Positions 27,654-38,484 are shown, counted from the stretch's first letter. The stretch: 64,000 bases of DNA from an uncultured Synechococcaceae cyanobacterium (GCA_902634405.1 CACPJY010000005.1:30593-94592), one strand, 5' to 3'. Program-made: numbers and translations. The notes: a model not told the origin generated them from the letters alone.

Positions 27654-29018
27654 TTAAGTATCTGATGCTGTAAATGAAGGGAAGAGACTTCTGCTCTGAC
27701 TTGCAATTGCAAGAATGAGTACCCAGCCCATAGCTCCAAGAGCTACAGCTATTGATCGACCACTTCCTTCTCCAAGCGATGATTGAATCCACCAAGGTAA
27801 ATGCTGCCATGACAACCCTGGCTTGATGATTCGATCAACAATTAAGGAGACTGAAAGAAAGGCTAATAACCTAGCTGTCCATTCAAATGAATAACGTATA
27901 GCAAAAACTTTTGGTAACTCTTTTGCAGGAACTAGTTGAGTCCATGCTTGTTGAATAGAGGACATGACAATTGGTAAGCATGTGCTGAAAGTCAAAACTC
28001 CTCCGAACCAGAAAATTGGACTTTGTTCAAAGATCTTCAAACCTGCCCCCATTAATATGACTGATTGTATGAAAATTGAAGCTAGCCAAAACTGTTGCCA
28101 TTTGATTCCAACTTTTTCCCTCCAGATAACAAAACCAGTCAGGTATCCCAAAGTTGCCATTATTAGCACAGCAGCCATGCGTTGAGTGCCATAAGTTACA
28201 GCTACCCATGCTGGGAAAAGCACTTCAGTTGCACCATAAGCAAAAGATATTGAAGTACCTATCACAATTGCAACTTGTGCATGAGATAACTTCATCCATA
28301 AGTGTTTAAGAAGATGCCAATACTTGATTGGATTGATCCCTTGCCAGGGTTTTTCATTGTTTGAGTTGTATTTAAACTTTTTAGACCAAGGTGCCTTTAG
28401 CACACAAAACATAGCAACTAAAAAACTACAAGCATCTATTGTCAAAACACCCCTTAACCCTATCTCCCCTCCCAGCCAACTCCCTAAAAAAGGAGCCATT
28501 GTAAGAATCAGACTGTCTGTAGATGCAAAAAGGCCATTAGCCCGTACGAGATCTTTTTTATTGGTTATAAGTATAGGAATTAATGTCGAAAAACATAGAA
28601 TTAAACTGGCTTCTGACATTGCAGCCAATCCTTGGATTGATAAAATGATTTTTAAATTAGGTTGCCCACCTGGTTTAAGTAATAGTAAAGCAAGTGAAAT
28701 GGTGCATATAGCACCTATTCCATTGGCCATTAGCATTACTTTTTTGCGTGACCATTGGTTTAGTCGATTTGCTATTAGAGGTAGGACTAAAATTCTTGCC
28801 AGTTGTACAACAATTGCAACTACTGCAAAGTCAGTGAGGCGTTGGGTTCTTGCAAAGAACCAAAGCCCAATTCCATAAAGGCTGGTTTGGGTTCCTAAGT
28901 TTGAAACCAGTTGTGCAAGCCAAAGCCAAAAGAAGGTTTTTTTTGCTTTGAAAGACAGACCCTCTGATTTTGCATAATCAAAAGCAGAGGGTCTGTGGAT
29001 GGATTGCTCTGGACTCAT
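27654..29018 (-). CDS. Major facilitator superfamily transporter
   Basis: A 454-residue protein with about 11-12 hydrophobic segments and a basic cytoplasmic loop after the second or third helix (NRLNQWSRKKVMLM), the MFS loop 2-3 pattern. It resembles the efflux branch of the superfamily (MFS_3-like) rather than sugar importers. It is the first gene of a tight minus-strand run: transporter, GT28, polyketide synthase, GT2. Export of the glycosylated lipid across the inner membrane is the simplest inference. The substrate is not readable from sequence. Confidence 0.82.
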   Translation of the reverse strand: MSPEQSIHRPSAFDYAKSEGLSFKAKKTFFWLWLAQLVSNLGTQTSLYGIGLWFFARTQRLTDFAVVAIVVQLARILVLPLIANRLNQWSRKKVMLMANGIGAICTISLALLLLKPGGQPNLKIILSIQGLAAMSEASLILCFSTLIPILITNKKDLVRANGLFASTDSLILTMAPFLGSWLGGEIGLRGVLTIDACSFLVAMFCVLKAPWSKKFKYNSNNEKPWQGINPIKYWHLLKHLWMKLSHAQVAIVIGTSISFAYGATEVLFPAWVAVTYGTQRMAAVLIMATLGYLTGFVIWREKVGIKWQQFWLASIFIQSVILMGAGLKIFEQSPIFWFGGVLTFSTCLPIVMSSIQQAWTQLVPAKELPKVFAIRYSFEWTARLLAFLSVSLIVDRIIKPGLSWQHLPWWIQSSLGEGSGRSIAVALGAMGWVLILAIASQSRSLFPSFTASDT

Positions 29019-29203
29019 TTAGAAATTATTGTTATCGACTTGGCTTAGCTCCTAATGATTATTGGGAGCTTTATTGCTTTGTCAGAACCCTCTAAATTGT
29101 TTGCAGATATTACTTGCTTGAGGGGAAGGGATGGCGATCTGGGTGACTTGAGAATAAAACACATTTATTTCAAGCAAACTGTTCCTCGCTGATTTGACTT
29201 GTT

Positions 29204-31399
29204 ATGGCGGCTGAGCAAATAGTTCTTGCTGGTGGTGGACATAGTCATGCACTGCTTTTGAGGCGGTGGGCTATGCAACCTAACCTCAGGCCTGAGGGCT
29301 TGATAACACTCGTAAGTAGGGCCAGCACTACTCTTTATTCGGGAATGGTTCCTGGCTTAATCGCGGGATATTATTCCCGCGACGCAGCTGAGATTGATCT
29401 GCGGCAACTTGCTCGTAAAAGCGGTGTGGCTTTAGTCGTAGCAGAAATTATTGGTATAGATATTTCTCGTAAAGAGCTTTTATTAGCTGATCGCCCTCCA
29501 ATTAGTTTTGAGATATTGAGCCTTGATGTTGGAGCAGAAACAAAGAGTCTCCCTAATGAAAAAGAATTTCGCGATTCTGTCGACTTGATGCCAATTAAGC
29601 CCCTTGAACCAGCTTTGGATTGGTTGGATCAGCAGGATAAAGAAGACTTTTTGGCAGATAATGTTCCTTTTATGGTCGTAGGTGCTGGATTTGCTGGAGT
29701 TGAACTTGCCTTGTCATTACGCCATCGTTGGCCTTCAAGAAAAATTTCCCTCAGGGCTTATTCTAATCAACCTGATAAAGAGATTAGGGATGCATTATCT
29801 AAGGCGTCAATTTTATTGGATTCATCAGCATCTGATTTAAATGGCCCTACTTTGATCTGTATTGGTAATCAAGCACCAGATTGGATCTTTTCATCAGATT
29901 TGCCAATTGACTTCAATGGAAGGATCCGAACGACAAATACACTTCAGGTGCTTGAGAAGCCATTCATTTTCGCTGCAGGCGATTGTGCAATTAATGAAAG
30001 TTCTCCTCGTCCCCCCTCTGGCGTATGGGCAGTCCGTGCAGCGAAACCTTTGGCTATAAATATTGAGAACTTAGCTCATGATTTGCCTTTATCTAAATGG
30101 AAGCCTAGAAAGCTTTCCCTTCAGTTGCTAGGTGCAAATCAAACTAATAAGTATTCAATTGCCTGGGCTTTTCTGGGTAAATTAAAGTTCGGCCCTAATC
30201 CAATTTTATGGCAACTCAAAAGATTTTTGGATTTGCGCTTTGTAGAACGATTCTCTAATTTTAATGTCAAAAGAATGTATTCTGAAAAAGATACATTCAA
30301 TATGGCTTGTAGAGGATGTGCTTCAAAGTTTCCTGCAAATAATTTAGAAATAGCTCTTCTTGAAGCAGGTTTGAAGACCATTTGTAATAGCCCTGAAGAT
30401 GCAGTTGAGATTACTGAAACAAAATCCAATGAGCACTTTTTGCAGAGTGTGGATGGATTCCCTGCACTTGTGGGAGACCCTTGGCTGAATGGCAGGCTGA
30501 TTGCAATGCACGCTTGTTCTGACCTTTGGGCTAGAGGGGCCAGGGTGGTTTCTGCACAAGCTATTGTTGTGCTTCCTTTTTTGAAACAAAAGATACAGCA
30601 AGAACTCTTGAAACAAACACTTCTAGGAGTGCAATCAGTTCTTACTCCTCAGGGCGCCAGCCTAGTGGGAGGACATACGTTTGAGGCCCGTAGTCATGCT
30701 CCTTCTCCGCCCAGCTTAGGTTTAGAAGTCTCATTAAGTGTTAATGGTGTAGTCGATTCAGCTAAGGATCCATGGGGGAAGCAAGGACTAAAAGCAGGGG
30801 ATGCTCTCTTGATAAGCAGGGCTATCGGAAGTGGAGTGCTTTTTGCTGCAGCTATGCAAGATTCGGTGAACACTCGTTATCTTGATGCTGCGTTGGAAAA
30901 AATGTCTGAAGGTCAGTATTCATCCTTTCAAGATTTAATTAGCCTTAATGAAACTTCTTATAACCTTCCCTCGATTCATGCATGTACTGACATAACTGGC
31001 TTTGGCTTATTAGGGCATCTTGGTGAAATGATTAAGGCAACAAATACATCAATAGATAATGTCGGGACAGGGTCTCAAGTCACTATTAGCATCAACTTGG
31101 AGTCAATACCTATTTTAGAAGGCGCGTTTGAATTGCTAAAAGAGGGATTTAGGAGCACACTTGCTCCCTCTAATCAAAGTTCATGGAAACTGCTTAAATC
31201 AAATGGGGCTGATCCCCCCCTGATTAAATTAAATATGGGAAGTTGTTTTTTTGGAAGCGTTACATACAATGCAATGTTGGAATTGCTTATTGATCCGCAA
31301 ACTTGCGGGCCTTTACTTGTTTCTTGCTCACCTTCAATGGCAGTTAAATTATCAAACAAAGGGAAATGGTGTCAAATAGGTAATGTTTATTGTGCTTGA
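29204..31399 (+). CDS. selD: Pyridine nucleotide-disulfide oxidoreductase fused to selenide, water dikinase (SelD)
   Basis: A 731-residue fusion. Residues 1-360 are an FAD/NAD(P) oxidoreductase: AGGGHSHALLLRRWA opens the FAD site, VVGAGFAGVELAL near 160 binds the pyridine nucleotide, and FAAGDCAIN near 260 is the second FAD motif. The rest is selenophosphate synthetase: CRGCASKFP near 372 holds the catalytic Cys and Lys of the GCxxK loop, with LVGGHTFE and TDITGFGLLGHL later. SelD makes selenophosphate from selenide and ATP. The fused arrangement is a known architecture (N-terminal-to-SelD family). No selA, selB or ybbB is in the window, so the downstream use of selenium is open. Confidence 0.93.
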   Translation: MAAEQIVLAGGGHSHALLLRRWAMQPNLRPEGLITLVSRASTTLYSGMVPGLIAGYYSRDAAEIDLRQLARKSGVALVVAEIIGIDISRKELLLADRPPISFEILSLDVGAETKSLPNEKEFRDSVDLMPIKPLEPALDWLDQQDKEDFLADNVPFMVVGAGFAGVELALSLRHRWPSRKISLRAYSNQPDKEIRDALSKASILLDSSASDLNGPTLICIGNQAPDWIFSSDLPIDFNGRIRTTNTLQVLEKPFIFAAGDCAINESSPRPPSGVWAVRAAKPLAINIENLAHDLPLSKWKPRKLSLQLLGANQTNKYSIAWAFLGKLKFGPNPILWQLKRFLDLRFVERFSNFNVKRMYSEKDTFNMACRGCASKFPANNLEIALLEAGLKTICNSPEDAVEITETKSNEHFLQSVDGFPALVGDPWLNGRLIAMHACSDLWARGARVVSAQAIVVLPFLKQKIQQELLKQTLLGVQSVLTPQGASLVGGHTFEARSHAPSPPSLGLEVSLSVNGVVDSAKDPWGKQGLKAGDALLISRAIGSGVLFAAAMQDSVNTRYLDAALEKMSEGQYSSFQDLISLNETSYNLPSIHACTDITGFGLLGHLGEMIKATNTSIDNVGTGSQVTISINLESIPILEGAFELLKEGFRSTLAPSNQSSWKLLKSNGADPPLIKLNMGSCFFGSVTYNAMLELLIDPQTCGPLLVSCSPSMAVKLSNKGKWCQIGNVYCA

Positions 31400-31439
31400 T
31401 AAGCTTCATTTTAATTCTTGAGCATTTAAAGATTAATAT

Positions 31440-32690
31440 TTAATTTTTGCTGTCAATTTCTATAAATCTTAGGCGTTCAAGCTCTTGGCCTAATTGTGGT
31501 CCAGCTTCCCATCCTTGTTCGAGGAGTGAATTGGCGCTAATAGGGGATGTGATGTGTCTCCATTTACCCCACCAATGCAAAAGTTTAGGCCAGTGTTGTT
31601 TCCCTAAGCAAATAGTTAAAGCAACACTATCAACTCCCCAGGATCCTTTCTCTAAAGCTTGGCACCATTCTGATGGAGCCCATTCTTTGTTGTGTTCTTT
31701 TACTTCACTTGAATTTAAAAATGTTTGAAGCCTTGTGCTCTCTTGAATCAGGTTTTGTTGCTGCTGGGCTAATTGCAAGCGTTTTGCAAGGGCTAATGGG
31801 TTACTTGCGCCTAATGTTAATGCCGTTAACCGAGATATTTGTAGCCGAGATGCCCATAGGATTCGCCTGACAAGAGTCTTATCAACCTGAAGGTTTTTGT
31901 CTAATAATGAGAGCGCTCCCCATGTTTGCAAGAGTGCGATTGCTTCCATCCATGGTTCATTATCAAACAATAGTTCTAATTCCATTCTTAATCTGGTTGA
32001 TAAGGCTGGAGGTTGTTTAGCTTGCGAGTTCCAAGGCCATTTTTGGATTGCTGATCGCACTTGGAGAAGCGATTTATCACTTAATCTGAGGTTTAATCGT
32101 GCTGCATAACGAGCCCCCCGGATTACTCTAGTGGGATCATCAACAACACTCTTGGAGTGAAGAAAACGTAATTCTTTTAGCTGTAAGTCATTTAGGCCAT
32201 TGTGTGGGTCGATGATTTCCCAAGTATTTAATTCAAGCGCAATTGCATTAATCGTGAAGTCTCTGCGTTTGAGATCTTTCTCGATATGACATGCCTTCAC
32301 CTTTGGATTTGAGCCTGGATAAGAGTACGTCTCTGCTCTTGAGGTAGCTAAATCAATCACGAAACCATCGATGCTCAGTTCTACGGTGTCGTATGACTCA
32401 TGAACCTTGCAGCATTTTAAACGGTTAGTATCCACAAATTCACTTAGCCTTGCAGCTAATTTTGTTGCAGACCCTTCGACAACCAGATCTATGTCTTTTG
32501 TACTTTGATTGAAATTAACTTCTTGATCTCTTAAGAGGAAATCTCTAACCACCCCTCCCACTAAAGCGATACGTGTTATACCCACTTCAATAGCTACTTC
32601 TCTTAATAATCTCAAAAGTCCCAATGGGATACCTTCAACCTTAGAGAAGGCTTCAGCATTCATCTCAGGCCTGATGCGCTTTATTCTCAT
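31440..32690 (-). CDS. cca: tRNA nucleotidyltransferase (CCA-adding family, class II)
   Basis: A 416-residue class II nucleotidyltransferase. The head has ALVGGVVRDFLL and the metal-binding DIDLVVEG (DxD) near residue 75; RRDFTINAIAL is near 145 and the RVIRGARYAARLNLRL motif near 190. These enzymes add or repair the 3' CCA of tRNAs; some bacteria split the C- and A-adding activities between two proteins, which cannot be resolved here. It lies alone, 41 bases before the helicase gene on the same strand. Confidence 0.85.
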   Translation of the reverse strand: MRIKRIRPEMNAEAFSKVEGIPLGLLRLLREVAIEVGITRIALVGGVVRDFLLRDQEVNFNQSTKDIDLVVEGSATKLAARLSEFVDTNRLKCCKVHESYDTVELSIDGFVIDLATSRAETYSYPGSNPKVKACHIEKDLKRRDFTINAIALELNTWEIIDPHNGLNDLQLKELRFLHSKSVVDDPTRVIRGARYAARLNLRLSDKSLLQVRSAIQKWPWNSQAKQPPALSTRLRMELELLFDNEPWMEAIALLQTWGALSLLDKNLQVDKTLVRRILWASRLQISRLTALTLGASNPLALAKRLQLAQQQQNLIQESTRLQTFLNSSEVKEHNKEWAPSEWCQALEKGSWGVDSVALTICLGKQHWPKLLHWWGKWRHITSPISANSLLEQGWEAGPQLGQELERLRFIEIDSKN

Positions 32691-32731
32691 AATTACTTCT
32701 CCATGATCTTTATCCTTGCCTTTAGGGGGAA

Positions 32732-35146
32732 CTAATCAGTGGTATGTGGCTTTATGGGGGCCAAGCGCGGGTCGAGGATTTTGGGCCCCATGCCTGGGAA
32801 CTTCACAGCAATGGACATTCTCTCTCCATTGCCAAATGTATGAGTTACGTCACCCACCCCAAAACTTGTATGAACTAGTTTATCTCCAACAGCCCATTTT
32901 TTATTTGAAGTGGGACCAGAATTGCGTTTTCTTACGGCATTGCTTGCCAACCCGGGCTCTCCTCCGAGTTGAACTTTTTGCTGATCTTCACGGTCAACAC
33001 GAGTAAGTCGATTTAAGTGCTGACTATGCCGAAGTGCTGCACCACCTCTTCCTGGGATGTCTCCTTGTATGTGTTCATCTGGCAGCTCCCCTAGGAAAAG
33101 AGATGGTAAAGCCGGCTCTCGCATTCCTCCCCATAAACGCCTCTCAGAAGCGTGAAACAGGAATAATTTTTCTTTTGCTCTAGTTACTCCTACATAACAT
33201 AGTCGCCTTTCCTCTTCTAAAGATGCAGGATTGTCTAAGGAGCGATAACTAGGGAATAGGCCTTGTTCCATGCCTGCCATTATTACGATTGAAAATTCAA
33301 GGCCTTTGCTGCTATGGAGAGTCATTAGGGTCACCCGTGAACGGGAAGTGTCTTTATTGTCAACGTCACTAGCTAGGGCTGCTGATTCAAGAAACCCTTG
33401 TAAATCACCACCATCATTTTCTTCTTGATATTGAAGGGCAGCATTTATTAGTTCTTGGAGGTTTCGTCGTCTTTCCTCTGCTTCATCTGTAGCTTCTGCT
33501 ATTAATTCACTAACATAACCACTCTTCTCAATAACTTGTTGAATTGTTTCTGAAGGGGGTAATTCCTGAAGGCTCAGACTTAGCTGCTTGATTAGCTCGC
33601 AAAATTGGAGTAATCCTTTTGCTGAGCGACCACCTAGTGATCGTACTGCTTCTGCATCGCTTACTACATCCCATAATGGTATGCCTAATTGATGTGAGGC
33701 ATCTACAAGACGTTGGATAGTGGTTTTGCCAATCCCCCTTTTTGGAGTATTTATGACCCTTAATAAGCTCACAGTATCAGAGGGATTGATTAGGAATCTT
33801 AAATAGGACAAAATATCTTTAATCTCCCTTCTGTCATAGAAGCGAAGTCCACCGACTACTAAATAAGGAATTCTCCAACGAACTAATGATTCTTCAATAA
33901 CTCTTGACTGGGCATTTGTTCGATATAAGACAGCTATGTCTCCCCAGTCGAGCTCTTCATTGCTTGCTTTGAGCATTCTTATTTGATGTACAACTGCTTC
34001 TGCTTCAGTGATCTCGTCATCACATCGAATTAACTTGATGGGATCCCCTGGGTTCCGTGTAGGACGTAGAACTTTGTCTATCCTTTCAGTGTTGTGGGCG
34101 ATCAATGCATTGGCTGCTTCGAGGATTGTGGCAGTAGAGCGGTAGTTTTCTTCAAGTTTTACTAGTGTTGAACTTTTTTGATCAGGCGCTTTGTCCCCAA
34201 AGTCATCTTGGAAGCCCATTAAAATTGTGAAGTCAGCGGCTCTAAAGCTGTAAATACTTTGGTCTGCATCTCCTACTACAAAGACAGATCGCCCTTGCCA
34301 ATTATCGAACTTCTCCGGATTATGACCATCTGCCACTAAAAGTCTGATTAGTTCATATTGAGTTCTATTGGTGTCTTGATATTCATCGACAAGGACGTGC
34401 CTGAAACGGTTATGCCAATAACCCCGTATCTGATCATTTTGTTGTAATAATTGGACGGGTAATAAAAGTAGATCGTCGAAATCCAGCGCATTATTAGCGG
34501 CTAATGCTCGACGATACCTGCGGTACGTCTCGGAAATTATTTTTCCTCGTTGGCCTTCTTGCTCATTTTCAAGTTCTTCTGGCATCCAACCTTTGTTTTT
34601 TGCATTGCTGATTGCCCAACGTACTTTTTTAGGGTCAAACCTTTTTGGGTCTAATTGAAGTTCTTGGGTCACAATTTCTTTAATAAGGCTTTTTGCATCG
34701 GCTTCGTCATAGATGGAAAACTGACGAGTCCAAGTAAGCCCTTCAGGATCACGAAATTTGTCTATGTCAAAGCGTAATAATCGAGCAAAGAGTGCATGAA
34801 ATGTCCCAATCCAGAGCTCTTTTGTGACTTCACCGTAAATCCGAGTACGAAGTTGACGCTGATCAATTACTGCAAGTGTGTTCCATGGTTGACCAAATTG
34901 GTTTTCCGCTAGTCGTTGAGCCAGAAGGACTTCAAGTCTTTCCTTCATTTCTCGAGCAGCTTTATTTGTGAAGGTCACTGCCAAGATTTTGGAGGGATCT
35001 ATTCCGTGATGTGCAATCAGATGGGCTATCCGATGGGTGAGGGCTCGGGTTTTCCCGCTTCCCGCCCCTGCAACTACAAGTAAGGGCCCTGTATGGTGGC
35101 CTACTGCCTTTTTTTGGGCATCATTGAGTCCGTTTAGAAAACTCAT
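32732..35146 (-). CDS. pcrA: UvrD/PcrA-family DNA helicase
   Basis: An 804-residue superfamily 1A helicase. Walker A is AGAGSGKTRALTHRIAHL near residue 28, Walker B LVDEYQDTNRTQYEL near 250, motif III VVGDADQSIYSFRAAD near 292, and motif V/VI MTLHSSKGLEFSIVI and YVGVTRAKEKL near 620-680. The C-terminal tail (VGDKLVHTSFGVGDV) is the Tudor-like RNA-polymerase-binding domain typical of PcrA/UvrD. It unwinds DNA with 3'-5' polarity in nucleotide excision and mismatch repair. The length and domain order are normal. Confidence 0.93.
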   Translation of the reverse strand: MSFLNGLNDAQKKAVGHHTGPLLVVAGAGSGKTRALTHRIAHLIAHHGIDPSKILAVTFTNKAAREMKERLEVLLAQRLAENQFGQPWNTLAVIDQRQLRTRIYGEVTKELWIGTFHALFARLLRFDIDKFRDPEGLTWTRQFSIYDEADAKSLIKEIVTQELQLDPKRFDPKKVRWAISNAKNKGWMPEELENEQEGQRGKIISETYRRYRRALAANNALDFDDLLLLPVQLLQQNDQIRGYWHNRFRHVLVDEYQDTNRTQYELIRLLVADGHNPEKFDNWQGRSVFVVGDADQSIYSFRAADFTILMGFQDDFGDKAPDQKSSTLVKLEENYRSTATILEAANALIAHNTERIDKVLRPTRNPGDPIKLIRCDDEITEAEAVVHQIRMLKASNEELDWGDIAVLYRTNAQSRVIEESLVRWRIPYLVVGGLRFYDRREIKDILSYLRFLINPSDTVSLLRVINTPKRGIGKTTIQRLVDASHQLGIPLWDVVSDAEAVRSLGGRSAKGLLQFCELIKQLSLSLQELPPSETIQQVIEKSGYVSELIAEATDEAEERRRNLQELINAALQYQEENDGGDLQGFLESAALASDVDNKDTSRSRVTLMTLHSSKGLEFSIVIMAGMEQGLFPSYRSLDNPASLEEERRLCYVGVTRAKEKLFLFHASERRLWGGMREPALPSLFLGELPDEHIQGDIPGRGGAALRHSQHLNRLTRVDREDQQKVQLGGEPGLASNAVRKRNSGPTSNKKWAVGDKLVHTSFGVGDVTHTFGNGERMSIAVKFPGMGPKILDPRLAPIKPHTTD

Positions 35147-35262
35147 TCGTTAAGACGTTTGCTCAGAGGAAAGTTTGATTGGCGCTTCTAAGAGAAGATG
35201 GAATGGTCAATCATGTTAGAAAGTGATAGAAGGGTTCAAAGCGGTAGATAGGAATTGCGATT

Positions 35263-36141
35263 GTGACCAATGAAAAGAGTGGACTGATTGTTCTCACAGT
35301 TGCTTATCACTCGCAAAGAGCTTTGACTATTCTGGCAACTCAATTTGCCAAGCAGGAAAGTAAACCATACAAGTGGCTTGTAGTTAATAACAGCCCTAAA
35401 AGTGCCACTCCAATAAAGCTGGCGCCAGAGCCTTACATAACGATTATTGATGGGGAGGAAGGTGATGGGTTTGGCAGGGGATGTAATCGGGGATTGGATT
35501 ATCTTTTAGATATGGGATGGGATGGCTGGGTCTGGCTTCTCAACCCAGATACAAAATTCACTCAACCTAAAACCCTGAAAGGACTTGAGGCCCTTTTGAA
35601 TGAAATCCCTCAAAAGGCTCTTATAGGTACTGGGGTTGTTGATTCAAATGGGGTTATTGAACCAAGTGCTGGGTGGATCGATTCTGGGCTTAGTTTTAGA
35701 AGACGGACTATAACTTCGATGAGGGTTGAAAAGGTTGATGGTTCTCCTGTTGAAGTTGATTGGGTTAGTGGATGTAGTCTCCTCTTAAAGCCCAATGCTC
35801 ATGAGATTCTCCCAAGGTTTGAGATTTCTTTGCCTCTTTATTACGAGGACATTGATTTATGTATAAGGATGAAAAAACTAGGTCTGCCAATACTTTGGCT
35901 TTTTGAAATACAAATTTTTCATCAAAAGGGAGATGGTAGTGATGTTGGTTCTACACGGCGTCTTCGCCTTTCAAGCTGTAGTTATACAAGGTTCTTGCAA
36001 CGTCATAGGCCTGGATGGGTCTTTTTTACTAGAACTATTAGGTTGTTGGTAAAGAACTCTGTTTTGCTTTGTGTTATGCCGCGTAGAAGTTTTGCTGTGC
36101 TGCAAGGTTGGTGGGATGCATTTTGTGAGCCACTAGTGTGA
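35263..36141 (+). CDS. Glycosyltransferase family 2 (rhamnosyltransferase-like)
   Basis: A 292-residue GT-A enzyme starting at a GTG preceded by an AGGA ribosome-binding sequence. WVWLLNPDTKFTQPK near residue 88 supplies the acidic donor/metal motif. VDWVSGCSLLLK near 165 and LPLYYEDIDLCIRMKKLG near 190-205 are the classic second acidic motif (ED) of dTDP-rhamnosyl transferase-like enzymes. The stop overlaps the GTG start of the next glycosyltransferase (GTGA), so the two act together, probably on a surface glycan. Donor and acceptor are unknown. Confidence 0.85.
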   Translation: MTNEKSGLIVLTVAYHSQRALTILATQFAKQESKPYKWLVVNNSPKSATPIKLAPEPYITIIDGEEGDGFGRGCNRGLDYLLDMGWDGWVWLLNPDTKFTQPKTLKGLEALLNEIPQKALIGTGVVDSNGVIEPSAGWIDSGLSFRRRTITSMRVEKVDGSPVEVDWVSGCSLLLKPNAHEILPRFEISLPLYYEDIDLCIRMKKLGLPILWLFEIQIFHQKGDGSDVGSTRRLRLSSCSYTRFLQRHRPGWVFFTRTIRLLVKNSVLLCVMPRRSFAVLQGWWDAFCEPLV

Positions 36142-37214
36142 GTACTCGCAAGCCAATTGCCCTTTTTAATGGGAGTTATATAGGGGAAAAGCCCACTGGG
36201 ATAGGAGTGGTGGCTAGGGATTTATCCCAAGCCTTGAACCCTGAATTGGTGTCTTTTTTAGACCCCCTAGGGAGTAGAAGACTTGGAAGTATGCCTATCC
36301 CAGGTAATTTGTCGCCAGATTTTGGGACTAGAGGCCATCTTCGCCGATTGATTTGGACACAATTTAAGCTCCCCTTGCTTATTAGAAAAGCCGGCAACCC
36401 TCTTTTGCTCTCTCCTTTGCCAGAAGCGCCATTATTACGAGGTATTAGATCTATTGTCCTAGCTCATGACTTACTGCCACTGAGATATCCCAGGATTAGT
36501 CCTTTAATGGCATATCACTTAACTTATGTTCCTTTTGTCCTACATTCATCTCTCCGAATATTATGTAATTCAGAAGCAACAGCTCGCGAAATTCATAATA
36601 ATCTAGGTATAAATAGAAAGAAACTAATTAAAATCCCTTTAGGGTTTGACTCTAGTAAATTAAATCCTTTAAATATCGCTAGAGAGAATTTCTTTCTTGT
36701 TTTAGGGCGTCATGACCCTCATAAAAATATTCAAAGAGTATTGAGATCTTTTGCATCCTTTAATAACAAAGATTTTGAATTGTACATTGTAGGTCCGTGG
36801 GATGATCGGTATACACCTGCCTTGAAGAAGCTGGCAATGGAGTTGGGGATATCGGCAAAGTGCAAATGGATTTCTTGGGTAACAGATGAGGAGAAGTTGC
36901 AATTGCTAAATCGTTGCCAAGCACTTGTCATTGTTAGCCTTTGGGAGGGCTTTGGCATACCAGCTTTAGAGGCCATGGCCTGCGAAACGCCTGTTATAGC
37001 TTCTAATAAGGGTGCACTACCTGAAGTTGTTGGCGACTCGGGATTGCTTGTAGACCCTAAGGATGAATCTGCAATAGTTGATGCAATGGAGCTCGTGGTA
37101 TCTAATAGGAATTTGAGACAAAGTTTGATTTTAAATGGTAAATCTAGATTAAAGATTTTCAGCTGGGAAAGATCTGTTGAGGTGATTCAGAATATTCTGA
37201 TGCAATTATCTTAG
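36138..37214 (+). CDS. Glycosyltransferase family 4 (mannosyltransferase-like)
   Basis: A 358-residue GT-B enzyme with a GTG start overlapping the previous stop. The N-terminal domain contains SYIGEKPTGIGVVARDL. The C-terminal donor domain has FLVLGRHDPHKNIQRVL near residue 190, LYIVGPWDDRYT and VSLWEGFGIPALEAMACETPVIAS (EX7E) near 270. This is the standard GT4 layout. It forms a two-gene unit with the GT2 gene, separate from the large glycan cluster 22 kb upstream. Confidence 0.87.
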   Translation: MSTRKPIALFNGSYIGEKPTGIGVVARDLSQALNPELVSFLDPLGSRRLGSMPIPGNLSPDFGTRGHLRRLIWTQFKLPLLIRKAGNPLLLSPLPEAPLLRGIRSIVLAHDLLPLRYPRISPLMAYHLTYVPFVLHSSLRILCNSEATAREIHNNLGINRKKLIKIPLGFDSSKLNPLNIARENFFLVLGRHDPHKNIQRVLRSFASFNNKDFELYIVGPWDDRYTPALKKLAMELGISAKCKWISWVTDEEKLQLLNRCQALVIVSLWEGFGIPALEAMACETPVIASNKGALPEVVGDSGLLVDPKDESAIVDAMELVVSNRNLRQSLILNGKSRLKIFSWERSVEVIQNILMQLS

Positions 37215-37261
37215 GGGATTGTAGATGGCTTTTTATTTATACTTTAATACAACTAATTGCA

Positions 37262-37489
37262 CTAAAAATTATTATCTTCCATCTTTTTTACTTCCAGTTG
37301 ATCTTCTAATTTGTTGACAATATTGCTTATTCTATTAATCTCTGAATGGTTTTTTAAAGTTTCCACAATCTTCTTTTCCGGGATTTGAAGCTTTTGAGAG
37401 ATAGTTCTTACCTCTCCCATTAATCGATCTCTGTAGCTACGCAGTTCTTCTATTGATTTTTGAAGATCGTTAATAGTTGGTTCGTTCAT
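37262..37489 (-). CDS. Small conserved-looking coiled-coil protein
   Basis: A 75-residue charged protein that I do not recognise. It has heptad-like spacing of Leu/Ile through much of its length (IEELRSYRDRLMGEVRTISQKL and IVNKLEDQLEVKK), so a coiled coil is likely. There is no signal peptide or membrane segment. It is transcribed away from the phycoerythrin genes, and the start of the phycoerythrin beta gene is 446 bases away. Codon composition and the absence of an overlapping stronger frame support a real gene. Confidence 0.6.
   Translation of the reverse strand: MNEPTINDLQKSIEELRSYRDRLMGEVRTISQKLQIPEKKIVETLKNHSEINRISNIVNKLEDQLEVKKMEDNNF

Positions 37490-38484
<995 letters not shown>

Noticed and set aside
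27649..27810. 54-residue N-terminal extension of the GT28 enzyme
   Set aside because: It overlaps the end of the transporter gene in another frame, is Cys/Ser-rich and unlike the family, which begins at MRVLIFTSSGGTAHDA.
28324..28878. 184-residue plus-strand open frame inside the MFS transporter gene
   Set aside because: It is antisense to a clear transporter, has no family motif and no ribosome-binding site, and its composition is a shadow of the opposite strand.
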